From assembly GCA_009761415.1 (NCBI GenBank), contig QUOL01000003.1, positions 1,736,001 through 1,800,000 on the forward strand: a stretch of DNA of 64,000 nucleotides, written 5' to 3'. The notes below the pieces were generated by a model that was not told the origin of the DNA, ran no database searches, and saw only the letters and a program-made list of their open reading frames with translations. This stretch comes from Sarcomyxa edulis (lineage: Eukaryota > Basidiomycota > Agaricomycetes > Agaricales > Mycenaceae). Of this stretch, positions 1 through 10,800 are shown one piece after another (within the stretch, counting starts at the first letter, position 1; every line of letters begins with the position of its first letter). A program made the position numbers and the translations under genes.

Positions 1-1480
1 AAGCTCCTCGCCAAGCATGTCTACCTTGCTCGTGAGCTCACTCGCATAGATCTAGGACGCCCTCAGGGCAGCGCTAAATCCGTGTAAACGGGCGCCGTAT
101 AACTTTCTTGAGTAGTCGAATCAATGTACAAGTGTATAGTCCTTCAATTGGCACCGAAATTGCAGACCGTGAACGTATCGCTATTATTGTCAGACTGTCG
201 AACATCTGTAATCGGCACATAGAGTGGGTCGAAATAGACTGGGCAAATGGCAGTTGTACCTCTGATGATAGTAACACTATCATGGGGTACTCGTCGACTC
301 GCTGATCCTACAAACATATGCCTCCTGGGACAGGAACGTCAAATTGACAGTACTTGCTTCGTATCGATCGCCTGATCGGATGTTCGCACGATACATCTTG
401 ATAGCAAGCATACCGGGGAATCAGAGCATCGGAGAAGGTCTGAAGCTTGAAGGCAACTTTGAGCTTGACCGAGCGAAGCTGGGCCCTGGGGATCGTCGCA
501 AACATATACGGACTAGTAGTACTGGAGTGATCTTGAGGTTTAAGTATATCGGTAAGGACCTAGGTATTGCACGAAATTGCGGTTTGAGTTGCAAATTCCA
601 GCGGCCTGGTCCGGGTAATAACGGCGTGACTGCCGCGTACAGTCACGTCACGGTGGTCACGCTCCAGTTTTTCGAGTTTCGACTTGTCACTGCTTGATTC
701 ATCATTAATCATTCCAACTTGATTAAGATTCTTGAACTCCGTCGTTCCTCGTCGGGCGTCGATAGCACGTCGACTCGTCTTCGCTTCTTCCCTAACTCGC
801 ACTGTTATTTCATCAGTCACTCGACGAACACTTGACCAACACAATTCGCTCCGAGGTACGGAATGAAATCAATAGGTCGGTGACGCTCGAGTGCCGCGTC
901 CAGGCTTCTACAACCTCGAAAATTCATGACAGATAACCGAGTAGCGGATCATCTACTTGGAATCCTGGTAAACCCTAGGATTACAGACCCTCCCTCAGGA
1001 TCGCAATAATGACAATCAATATCAGATCGACGTGCCAAATGGAAGCTGTTCAGGAATCATCCGTTTCCAGCATAGTTTCAACTGAGACAACTACGTCAGA
1101 GTAGATATCGATGGATGCGAGCTAAGCAGTACTCGCAACAGGTATGTTATGGTATTCCTCTCTCCATCTTGGCGATCTTGACTGTCTTCGCATAGGGGCC
1201 ACCTGATGGTATATCCCCAGTTCGGTTGAGCTGTCAAAAGACCGGGTACAGTGAATACATCTATACACCTCATGTTCGCTCTTACCGTCAAACTCACTAC
1301 TTGTCAAGCTAAAGCCTTCTTGTATTCTCGGAGCTCTAGAATCTCCGTTTGAGAAGCTAGTCTTTGTTCATGCGCTCATGCGAGACCTATATATGGTCGC
1401 GAAGTATGCCGTGCTACTTTCTTCAAGCTACCCATATCTACGGCACAGCTCTCCACAAACCTGATCTATCGTACATTTCC
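1..1480. other. No supported gene; weak coding-like stretches
   Basis: I cannot build a gene here. Plus-strand stretches near 115-300 and 345-640 translate into protein-like sequence (for example a segment containing EGNFELDRAKLGPGDRR), but there is no ATG, no clean splice sites and no family I recognise. It could be the edge of a gene that starts outside the window, or a decayed gene. A TATATAT motif at 1388-1394, about 90 bp before the next start codon, may be the promoter of the vWA gene. Confidence 0.3.
1388..1394 (+). promoter_or_regulatory. Putative TATA box of the vWA gene
   Basis: TATATAT lies 87 bp upstream of the start codon at 1481, a usual spacing for fungal promoters. This rests on motif and position only. 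Confidence 0.4.
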
Positions 1481-3286
1481 ATGTCTCGACCATCTTATCA
1501 GACTCCCGTCGGCTCCAAAGTTGTCTTCACCATACCTTCAGAATGGTTCGTCAACATCTCCGGGGTAAGTCGCCTCACAAACGCATAGACGTATCTGATC
1601 TGACCCTTTGTATATAGATTTCTCGAAAGACCTACAAGCACGCTGCCTACATTCAGGCTACCATCAACCCCAAGCGTAAGATGTCCGTCATCTATAAGAG
1701 TGACTTCGGGACAAGCGGTCCCATGAAATCACAAACCTCCGGCGCTACGACGTTCTCGCTGTCCACCTCGAACAACGATGTGGCCTTCGACTTTTCCTTC
1801 TTCTACACCGAGGATAAGGCCGTCAAGGACTCTCAGATCATTGCGCCCACTTACGCTTCGTCTAAACTGGACATTCAAATGGTAAGTCTTTTGACTACCT
1901 TCTGAAGCACCAAACATCAGATTATCGGCGTTAGGACACAAAACCAAAAAATGCCTCGGACGATATTCCAGACTACGTGACATACTTCGTAAGTGCATCC
2001 AGCTGTGAGATTACACCCTCAATAAACTGGCAGTAGATCTTCGTGGAAGATAGTGCCGATAGCATGCAAGTTCCTGGAAGTGGCCAATTTGACGATATGT
2101 TAGTGTTTGCATGTTATCATAGCGCCCGTACTAACCCCATATCAGGGTCATCATCATCAACGCTGTGAAGCTCAATCCCAACCCCATTCCCCCGCCTCCT
2201 CCTGACAATGTCATCAAACCGTACAACCCCGTCCTCGACCGACCGCGTCCTTCGACCCTAGAAAATTATCTCAGGTCAGTATGAATGATTGTTGTTCTAC
2301 TTGCAATAATCACTGAGACTATTGGCATAGGCAGTACGATGTTACTTTCCTGATCGACGATTCGGGCTCGGTGCGTCTGTACTATCGATGCTGCCCATCG
2401 ACCTCCTCCTAATCGTTTGTTCTTCATTCAGATGGCAGACAACAACAAATGGACAGAATGTCGTAACGCACTCATTGGAATCTCGGCCAAAACCATAGAA
2501 ATGGGCTTTGATTCGGATGGCATCGATCTGTGCTTCCTAAACTCAAATGCGACATTCAAATTCAAAGATGAAGTGCAAGGAGTCCAGGTAAGCACTGTCC
2601 ATCTCTATTTCTCATCTCTATCAACAGTTGGTTTCCGTATAGGACACAGGGAAAGTTGAGGCAGCACTCAACAAGGTCTCTCCTTCCGGTGCGCTCATCT
2701 CGCGTTGTTTGATATGATTATTGATACCAATGACGAAATTGACAGGTGGAACACCGACTGGGGAGAGAGTTTCTCAACTTCTCTCCGCTCATCTAGCAAA
2801 ATTGAACAACGCGAAGGGTACTCCTGAATACGCTGCCATAAGACCAATGGATCTCATTGTCATAACGGATGGTGCTCCCAGTATGTTTCTCATTAGCGCA
2901 TACTCCATTCGAGGTTCTTGACTCATTCAACTACCTCATTAGCCGACCAGCCTAACTTTGAACTTGGGAGCATGCTTGTACAAGCAGCGAACGGCGTCAA
3001 AGCAGGCCCTCACCACCCAAACATCATGGGTGTACAGTTTGTACAAATCGGGAATGACGCAGGTGCTAAAGAGGCTCTTGGTAAATTGGTGCTACTTGAC
3101 ACCGGAGTAAGCGTCTAAATTGCATCTGAGTTTGACTCTTCTGATCCTTTGCTTACTGTATCCTTCCAGAGCATGGTCGATACTGTTCCCTATGCTGGGC
3201 CAGGGTCTATCTCTCCTGACAAGCTGGAGAGGATCCTTCTTGGTGGGCTTCACCCCAACGTCCGCGCTTTGAAGGGAAACCCGTAA
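1481..3286 (+). CDS. von Willebrand factor A domain protein, 416 aa
   Basis: Eleven exons: 1481-1564, 1618-1881, 1935-1988, 2037-2098, 2146-2274, 2331-2370, 2432-2587, 2643-2688, 2746-2880, 2943-3106 and 3170-3286. They join in frame to a 416-residue protein. The N-terminal half (about residues 1-190) looks beta-rich and ends in a proline-rich linker. The C-terminal half is a vWA domain beginning at YDVTFLIDDSGSM. A full metal-binding MIDAS set is visible: DDSGS, a threonine in SGGTPTGE, and the aspartate in VITDGAP. vWA domains bind protein ligands through a divalent metal ion. I see no signal peptide or membrane segment, so a cytosolic role is likely. The ligand is unknown. The gene stands alone, followed by a flavoprotein gene on the same strand. 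Confidence 0.88.
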
Positions 3287-3566
3287 GAGGCCTATCGGAG
3301 ACTTTCTTGATTTGTATAAGTACCCAACATGTACCAATTATTTGACATAGCACAATTGCTCTTTGATATATTGCGATGGTTAGACCATAACAAGTGCTCG
3401 CATACCAGCTAGATAGATCTAACGACGAGTCCCAGTAGAGAGTTGGAGTTTGGTCTTTGGAGACCACGTTTGCCCCTATTATGTCACGGTCAGAGTTTCC
3501 GGCCCCGCGGCGGGCAACTTCACGCGTACGAATATTTCGAACAAAATTGGGTCACCTCTTCTACCG

Positions 3567-4758
3567 ATGCCTTTACTGGTAAACTCCCAATCCCTAAACC
3601 TGTTACTCTCTTGCAAGAGATCCATCCAAATTCAGACACGAGCGCGACTTTTTGAATCTACGTCGTTGACATCGAGTGATTCCTTGCGACCTCTATTCGA
3701 TCCCAAATCTTCATTTCGATTGACGCAACCACCCAATCCGCATTGGAAACCAAAAAGTGGACTCTCAGTACCTGAGGACACGAAGGACGGAGGCGAGCTA
3801 CAACAGAAATGGAAAGACGATAGCAAACTTGGGCATAAGACTTGGAACTTAGAGGGTTTACCGTCGAGGTGTGTGTATACTTGCGTAAAAGGATGCTAAT
3901 CATGCAACAATAACTCAACGAAAAATCCGAACAGAGAAATATACCCACTCCTCACCTCCGCGATAATTCCACGGCCAATTGCATTTGTATCCTCTTTATC
4001 TGCGGACGGCGTTCCAAATCTAGCTCCGTTCAGGTGAGGATAACATCCCCATGACCAGGTATCAACCGAGCTGTGGTTGATCAGACTGTTGCAGCTATTT
4101 CTCGCTGGTGCGTCTCGTTCTCGAATGAATAATTCGCCTAATAAATTTGCCCACTGGCAGGTCGCCCACAACCCGCCTTTGATCAGCATTTCTTTCAGTA
4201 TTTCACCAAGAAAACCGAAGGACACGCGAGAGAATATTCTAGCGACGAAGGAATTTACAGTCAACATCATCAGTGAACCGTTCGCTGAAGCCGCAAACTA
4301 CACCTCAATTGAGGCTCCTGCAGACGTCAGCGAGTGGGACCTGAGTGGCTTGAGAATGGAAGAAAGCGTAAGTATAAGTCATTCTCGGCCTTAATCTACA
4401 CTGATATATGCTCGCTTTCTATGATAGATCGACGTCAAGCCCGCACGAGTACAGGAGAGTGCAATCAGCCTAGAATGCGAGGTAAGTCATCATGAAACCA
4501 GAAGTCGTCACGCTCACAAGCATTCTGCAGCTGTACTTTCATCAAAATATACCCCCGAATTCTCAAGATATTACTCATACCCTGGTCCTCGGTCTTGTCA
4601 AGAGAGTCCATGTCCGGCGATCGATACTGAGCAAAAGTGGCGATACAGTAGACCCGGCGAAGCTTCGTCCTATTTCGCGCCTTGGTGGGATCACCTATAG
4701 TAGGTTGGGCGAAGGATTTGATCTTCCTCGACCATCTTGGAGACACTCGAAAGGATGA
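3567..4758 (+). CDS. Flavin reductase-like FMN-binding split-barrel protein, 300 aa
   Basis: Six exons: 3567-3868, 3935-4033, 4095-4107, 4161-4367, 4428-4481 and 4531-4758. The third is a 13-nt micro-exon needed to give PFSYFSLVAHNPPLISISFS. The core (about residues 100-270) has the signatures of the flavin reductase-like / FMN-binding split-barrel family: REIYPLLTSAIIPRPIAFVS, SADGVPNLAPFSYF and ENILATKEFTVNIIS. Family members bind FMN and often reduce flavins or act as partners of oxygenases; the substrate here cannot be told. About 100 residues precede the core, with a basic, serine-rich start that could be a weak mitochondrial presequence (inference). The first ATG in the open first exon was taken as start; its downstream frame is well supported but the exact start is less certain. 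Confidence 0.85.
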
Positions 4759-5421
4759 ACACACACGTCGCGATCCTACGGATAACATTATCGTATCAGG
4801 ATTAGCATGGACAAGACTCACGATTCGATGATACAAATGCACATATATACTCGACGTTGATCTCAAAGCTGCGTTGGCTCGTATACGCCTACTAATCCCG
4901 TCTCTCGAGCTTTTCGGACCAGCTGTCATTTTGCCATAGGTCATACGGTCGCTGTATGCTTCAAACTCAGACCTCTCTAGCCTCCTCAAAATCGCCGTTT
5001 CACCAACTTTGTCAATCGCAGTGACAGTCTGGCAGCAACGTTTTATCATCTGAATTGTCCTTACTGTTGCACGTTCATGCTGATATGTTTTGCTTCAGCT
5101 CGAAGACGCCGAATAAGCTCTGTGACCGTACTTGTTCCGCCTTTTTGCCCAGGCGAAGCCAGCTGACGCAGGAGCTATTCCATATGCCTCAACTCATTCC
5201 TTTCTAGCCCTATGCCTATGTTTCCCTTGCGCAAACTTTACGGGACGTGTACCTTGTGCTACAGCATTGAATGTAGCATTAGATGATCTCTGTTGACCCT
5301 ATAAAATCGCAACGAGCAAGTCAGTCAAGTCATCGCCATCACTACTCATTCGTTGAATGTGTGTATATGTACTCATCTCTGAAATTTACGACATCATTCT
5401 GACCACCCGTGTATCGTAAAG
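4759..5421. other. Gap before the small-protein gene; possible minus-strand exons
   Basis: On the minus strand, 5302-4698 reads as several coding-like pieces, including one ending LIRRLRAEAKHISMNVQQ and a longer one with TAILRRLERSEFEAYSDRM. Intron-like signals (GTGAGT to GTAG, about 4780-4825) lie between pieces. I could not assemble a complete model with a start codon, and the 3' end would overlap the flavoprotein's last exon. On the plus strand the same DNA carries the TATAAAA promoter of the next gene. Confidence 0.25.
5300..5306 (+). promoter_or_regulatory. TATA box of the small-protein gene
   Basis: A consensus TATAAAA lies 122 bp before the start codon at 5422 and is followed by a pyrimidine-rich stretch suited to transcription start. 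A strong TATA box suggests regulated or high expression of the downstream gene (inference). Confidence 0.55.
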
Positions 5422-5748
5422 ATGCCTACCGCTACAGGTTTCATCAGGACTGCCGGCTCTGGCACCAAGTTCTCAGCCTCATTCACAATCGACGACCTTC
5501 TCTGGTCCTTTGCCGGTAGTTTCACCCCCTCCGTTCCAGATTTCGTATGCAACTCCGCTACGCTCGAATACAATTCTTTGGCAGAGTTGACGGCTACTCG
5601 CACGTTCAGTGGCAGGATTGGCACCAACACCGTCAGCTTGAGCGTTGCTCCGGGCAACCCTGGTCGTGTCAAGATCACTGGTGATCTCGACATGCCTATC
5701 ACGCCATCTAGCACCGCCAGTGGCAATGGATCCTGGACTCAGAACTAA
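5422..5748 (+). CDS. Small uncharacterised protein, 108 aa
   Basis: A single uninterrupted frame of 108 residues starting MPTATGFIRTAGSG. It is rich in serine, threonine, glycine and alternating hydrophobic residues, consistent with a compact beta-sandwich. It has one cysteine and no signal peptide or membrane segment. I do not recognise the family by name, although the composition resembles small beta-rich proteins that occur in many copies in mushroom genomes. A TATA box lies 122 bp upstream. A GTAAGT...CAG intron (5750-5803) appears to sit directly after the stop codon, in the 3' UTR. Function unknown. Confidence 0.75.
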   Translation: MPTATGFIRTAGSGTKFSASFTIDDLLWSFAGSFTPSVPDFVCNSATLEYNSLAELTATRTFSGRIGTNTVSLSVAPGNPGRVKITGDLDMPITPSSTASGNGSWTQN

Positions 5749-7886
5749 GGTAAGTTTCCGAGCACTTTTCTCACAATCTCGTCGACCTCACGGTTGGATC
5801 CAGTCCAATTGAAACTTCGTCCACGCCCTGTACGTTCGCTGAAGGAGAAGGAAAGTTGTGTACTGGTATCGTTGGTATTCGTTGATGTGAAAGGCTTCTT
5901 TTTTCCAGTCTGATCTTTCTTTGGCTATAAATTTACTAAACCCACGTCGTCGCATCCGTATTTTTCTCGACTCGCACGAATTTGGTACTGCACGCGTCCA
6001 TAGTCCGGTACCGTATCTCAAATTGCTCTTGTCTACCGTTTCACAGTGCTCTGGAACTGTCCATAGATCCTGAGTCCAAGATCTTGGAACGATCCTTTCC
6101 AGATGAAGCGCTTGGTCAACTCGTTACATCTCCCACGTCGAGTCACACTCTCATCTCGAGGCATAATGTTTTTTCTCGAAGCTGTGGCCAAACACGACGA
6201 TAGGAGCTGTAGCGCCAAATGAGTCTCAGCACCCAGGTTCGGAAGCTTACTACTGGTACTAGCAAAGCAGAGACTCCAGACTAGAGGTGTTCAAGATCGT
6301 TGAAGTTAGGCACTCGAGTCTCTAGGATGCGTAGCCCCCTCACGGCCTCATGACATCGTTGCATGTGGAAGTTCCAATCTTATATTCTTCGTCGTATTGC
6401 TGTGAGATTGAACAGTGGAGATCAAGTGAACCCACACGCAGACCTTGAGGTTACTGCATGACTCATGAAGGAAGAAGAGATTCACATGGCGCCGAGTATG
6501 CCGATATAAAGATGGGACCGAGGGATTTATCGGATAAATGCAGTCGCGGGAGGGTGTAAGTGACCAGAAGAGCTAGAGTCTGTTTGCATATTAAAGTCAA
6601 AGCATGTCGGGACCTGATAAGTGTGCGAGGCCTACGAGAACAACCATGCTCGAGCGCTCTAGAAGAAAAGGATCAATGGTCAGAGACTCCGTAGGGATAG
6701 AAGGATTTGTATAGACTAGAAGACATACTAGCTCTGTGTCCTTTCTAGTTCGTTCGTAACAATGAAGGTTCGAGCTTGTCACCTTCGACCAATGCCAGGT
6801 TCCTGGGCCGTAGGTATAAATATCACGGAACGTTGCGACCATGCGTCCAGGGGTAGTAGAATCGTTGTGTTGATTGAGAGGCACATAGATCATCTTTGGA
6901 CGGGCTATTACAAGCTGAAGAGCAGATATGATTGCTTCAGGCTCATACAAGCACACTCACACTACTTTAGCCTGAATCGGACAGACGCGAATAGGTGGCA
7001 CTGATGGTTGTACATCGCCCGACAGACAATTCCGGGAAATGTACAGCAAGACAGCAAGAACGGTTGATCCAGATAGGTCAGCTTGTCCGCTGGTGGTTCA
7101 TTCTTGGGACCTTAGGAAATAAGGCTTTCACAAAGTTCTAATGACAGAAAGAAAGCATTATCTGATAAGGACAGGTCAGGCAAAGTAACGAGGAAGGTTT
7201 GAACTTTGAACTACCGTGAGTCATTTGCGGGGTATTATAGTGCATGGCTGAAATGACGTTGAGGGCAGGTGTTCATCCATGAAGCGTAACTTTGGAATTC
7301 AGAAGTAAATTGAGCATACTTGGTGAGTTCTCTGTCTTCTTTGCAATGGACGAGACTCGGAGATTTCGTGATAGGCATATCGATAGAAATATGGCGTCCT
7401 CGGATTCGAGTTCATAAGGTCCAGAGGTGCCCCGTGATATTCGCAATTGTTCGTCGACCAGACCGGTAGCAGTAAGACTGTCAGAGTAAAAAGAGATATG
7501 CCATGATATCCTCGAGGATTCGGGGAGGATTGTTCAAGGCTAGACGCTCGACTGAAAATCTGACTGAAATTAGCATCCGTTCGGCCAAGAGTAAAAAATA
7601 AACCGTGTGAAATCGACAATTTGACTCCCTCTTCTATACTCATCGAACTTTCATCCTTTGTCGTCGTCGGACATCGCGAGCAAGCATCTATAGACTGTCT
7701 TACTTGTCAATTTCACTGGATCTGCCATCATATAACTTACGGCTCTGAGCCGGTCCAAATACCTCGAAGGATTTCGTATGTTGCCTTGTATTTTGCAGAC
7801 GCAACTCTAAAACTCCAGCTAACTGCATACTGCTTTTGACAGCTCTAAGCGCCACGACTTTCAACTTCAACTCCACGTCCAACTCC
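5749..7886. other. About 2.1 kb without a supported gene
   Basis: The first 55 bp look like a 3'-UTR intron of the small-protein gene. The rest holds only scattered open frames of up to about 119 codons with no recognisable motif or splice pattern. The last few hundred bases are likely the promoter and 5' UTR of the Sec7 gene. A sequence resembling an intron end (CTGCTTTTGACAG, near 7830-7842) suggests a 5' intron there. Confidence 0.4.
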
Positions 7887-10800
7887 ATGGAGCAGAGTAT
7901 GGAGCAGACATCGGCTGCTGAACAACGGGCTTTTGCCGTCGCAAAGCTCAAACGAGCCGCGTCGCTACCGCGTATGAAGGATGGGAGACGTCCCCCAATG
8001 CACGTAGAAGCCGTCAGTGAAGGCGAAAAGGCCGAGAATGACAAGGAGGATGCAGACACTCCTCCGCCAGAGGAGCCAGTGGAATCGGTAGAACTACCTC
8101 TGGAAGAAGAGGTCCCCGTCGTGCCGGACGCCACGTCCCGCAAACGGCGTTCACGATCACGCTCTCGGTCAAGAGGCTCTAAAGACTTCAGAGGCAAGTC
8201 TAGAGCAGCTCAGTCTCCTACCCCCACATCTACTGTGCCAGGCGATTCGTCGCAAGATGAGACTTCACTGCCTCCGTCGGCGAATATACCATTTACTCCT
8301 TTACATTCGCCTATTCCCGCGCACTTTGGCGCATTGCAAAGGTCTCATTTACTTCGACCACATACTCCTACGTCACCAGAACACCTATACCCTGGCACAT
8401 CACCGTCAACGCCAATCCCACTTCCGACACTAGAAGCGCTACAAAGAGGTTTATTTCGGTCCAACAGTGCTGGAAGCACCACCCCAGGGCGAATGCTAGC
8501 TATGCACAAACTGACAGGTGGAACGGACACGTATGAACCTTCCGGTTCATCGACTGCTCAACAGATCACAGGGAAACTCGGCCGTAACAACACTGTATCA
8601 GGGGGTGAACGAACGCGAACTGCTGCGCGTCAATTCATGTTGAACGCCATAGGAAGTAGGATCACTAAAGAGACGGATGGAGAACAGGCCAGTGGAGCTG
8701 AAGATCTCAGTGCACCATCACCTTCCCCAAAGCGGAAACGGCCGCGGTCAAGAACTCGAAGAAGATCATCGAACGCTAACACAGGCGTTTCTGATTCCGA
8801 ATTCCTATCAACGTCCCCTAATACACCTGTTGGTTCGTCAGTGCCGTTACCTTCTGCAACTGATGCGCTCCCAGACAATTTCCGAGCAACATCTGCGACA
8901 CCTAATCAAGCCGCCACACCGCTGTACCAAACTTTTGATAGAATTACCGAGTCGCCTTCAACGAGAAGCACGCAAGAAAGTCCTTTGGGACATGATCGAC
9001 CGCGACGAAGAAGCGTTGTCGTTGAAGAAGAGGACGACGAGCATCCAGTACCCCCGCTGCGAAAGTCTCCAGGCCTTCCTGCTACACCTCCTCACTGGCC
9101 TCCTCAAACCGCGCCTCTTCGTATCCCTCACGCCTCGGATGCACCATCACATAACTCTACTGATTCAGGTACAACAGGTATAGGTGTACCGATATACCTC
9201 TCTGCTACTCAACGAACACCGTCGAAACACGACCTGTTCCCCGTTAGTCCTTTTACGACGCCTTTGAAGGAGCAGTCATCTAGAGATGAAGAGGAAGAGG
9301 AAGTGATATACCCAGAGAACCATGGGTCTCGAACGCCGTATGAAGATTCTTACGATCGCGAAATCAGCTGGATTGCATCCCCTGGTGAGTCCCAAGACAT
9401 AGATATAATTTCTCAGACATCTCATGACCGTTCTAGTACCTGAGATTCGCATGCAGATAGAGGACGACGATGAAGATGAAGAAGATGAAGATCGTCAGGA
9501 GGACTACGATGATGATCCTCCTCTCTCTCCGACATCCTCGAACGAATTTTCGCGACCTGTGTACGATGATCCATCTCCAAGAGCTTCTGGGGACTCACAG
9601 GATATAGTGATAGAATCGGAGACATCTGCAGACAACATGCCTTCGTTTATGCCACCCTCCCCATCTTCTGTGGCTGCCTTGTCACAGACGGCGTCGATTT
9701 TACGTGCAAGTGATACTTCCATATCTCCTCGCAGCTATCCCGCGCGTTTGTCAGTGGCTTCTCGCATGCAGAGTGACCGGTCTCCCGACCGCACTCCTCC
9801 TGGCGACTTCGAAGACCGCGCTGTCGCATCTGAGACATCATCGAAACGAAATGGTGATGGTTCAACCAGCACATGGGGAAAAGTCAAGCTTACACTCAGT
9901 GGTGGACGTCGTTCTCGTACAAACAGTCTCATTCGAGATCGGCGGGATCATACAGACTCGAGTATCAGCCGTGAAAGTGGAGCTAGTCTAGCAAGTGCTA
10001 GAAACGATAAAGAGACGAATGGCGTCTTTGCACACCAACAGGCTCAGCAGCCTTTTGTGCAAAGTTCCTCTGCATCTGCGTCAATACTGTCTTTAGCTCC
10101 ATATACGAGTCCTCGTGCTGGTGCATCTCCTGTTCCTGCGGCGTCTAGTGCCGACCTTCTCAAGTATAAGGACGCAAAACTGTTCCCTTTTCCGGGGATG
10201 AAGAAGTTAGAAGAAGCTCGGAATCGTGCGAAGGGTTTATTACCTGGATCCTCGTCGACTCCTGATATCACTCTTTCGCCTTACGATGATGAAGATGGTC
10301 AACAGACTTTCGCGAATACTACTCCAGCTCAGACGCCGGATATAGGAAGAGAGCGGAAACTGTCGCATCAAGCGTCTGACAGTCGCCTGCTCGCCAGATT
10401 CGGACCTCCCGCTTCTGGTTCCCCATCCACCAATTCTCATCCTGAGTATTTCGATATTCCTCAAAACCAAGTCCAGACAGGCGGCTCCCTCAGACTGCCG
10501 ATGACGTTACCTGGAGTCAAGCAATGGCTGAGTAACAAGAAGATCTTTTCACAAGGCTCATCTCCGTCTTCTCCAGCAATGTCTCCAACTTCTCCAGCTG
10601 AACTGAGGGCTTTCCCCAACGCAGGCAAGAAGCCGTCGCTTTCTGACCTCTTGCGAATACGTAAGGATAATGATCTAGGTCCAGAGTGGGAGGATATCAG
10701 CAGCGATAAATCTCGTACTCCAACGACAGCCACCAGTAATAGTGCGAGTACTCTTATCAATAACGGATTGTCTGCAGTGGAACCCGGAGAGCCCGACATC

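Noticed and set aside
5203..5302. Minus-strand frame ending KFAQGKHRHRARKE
   Set aside because: It looks protein-like but overlaps the promoter of the small-protein gene and I could not link it to a start; kept only as part of a low-confidence finding.
6597..7004. Open frames on both strands of up to 119 codons
   Set aside because: No motif, no clean start or splice context, and both strands are open equally, as expected by chance.
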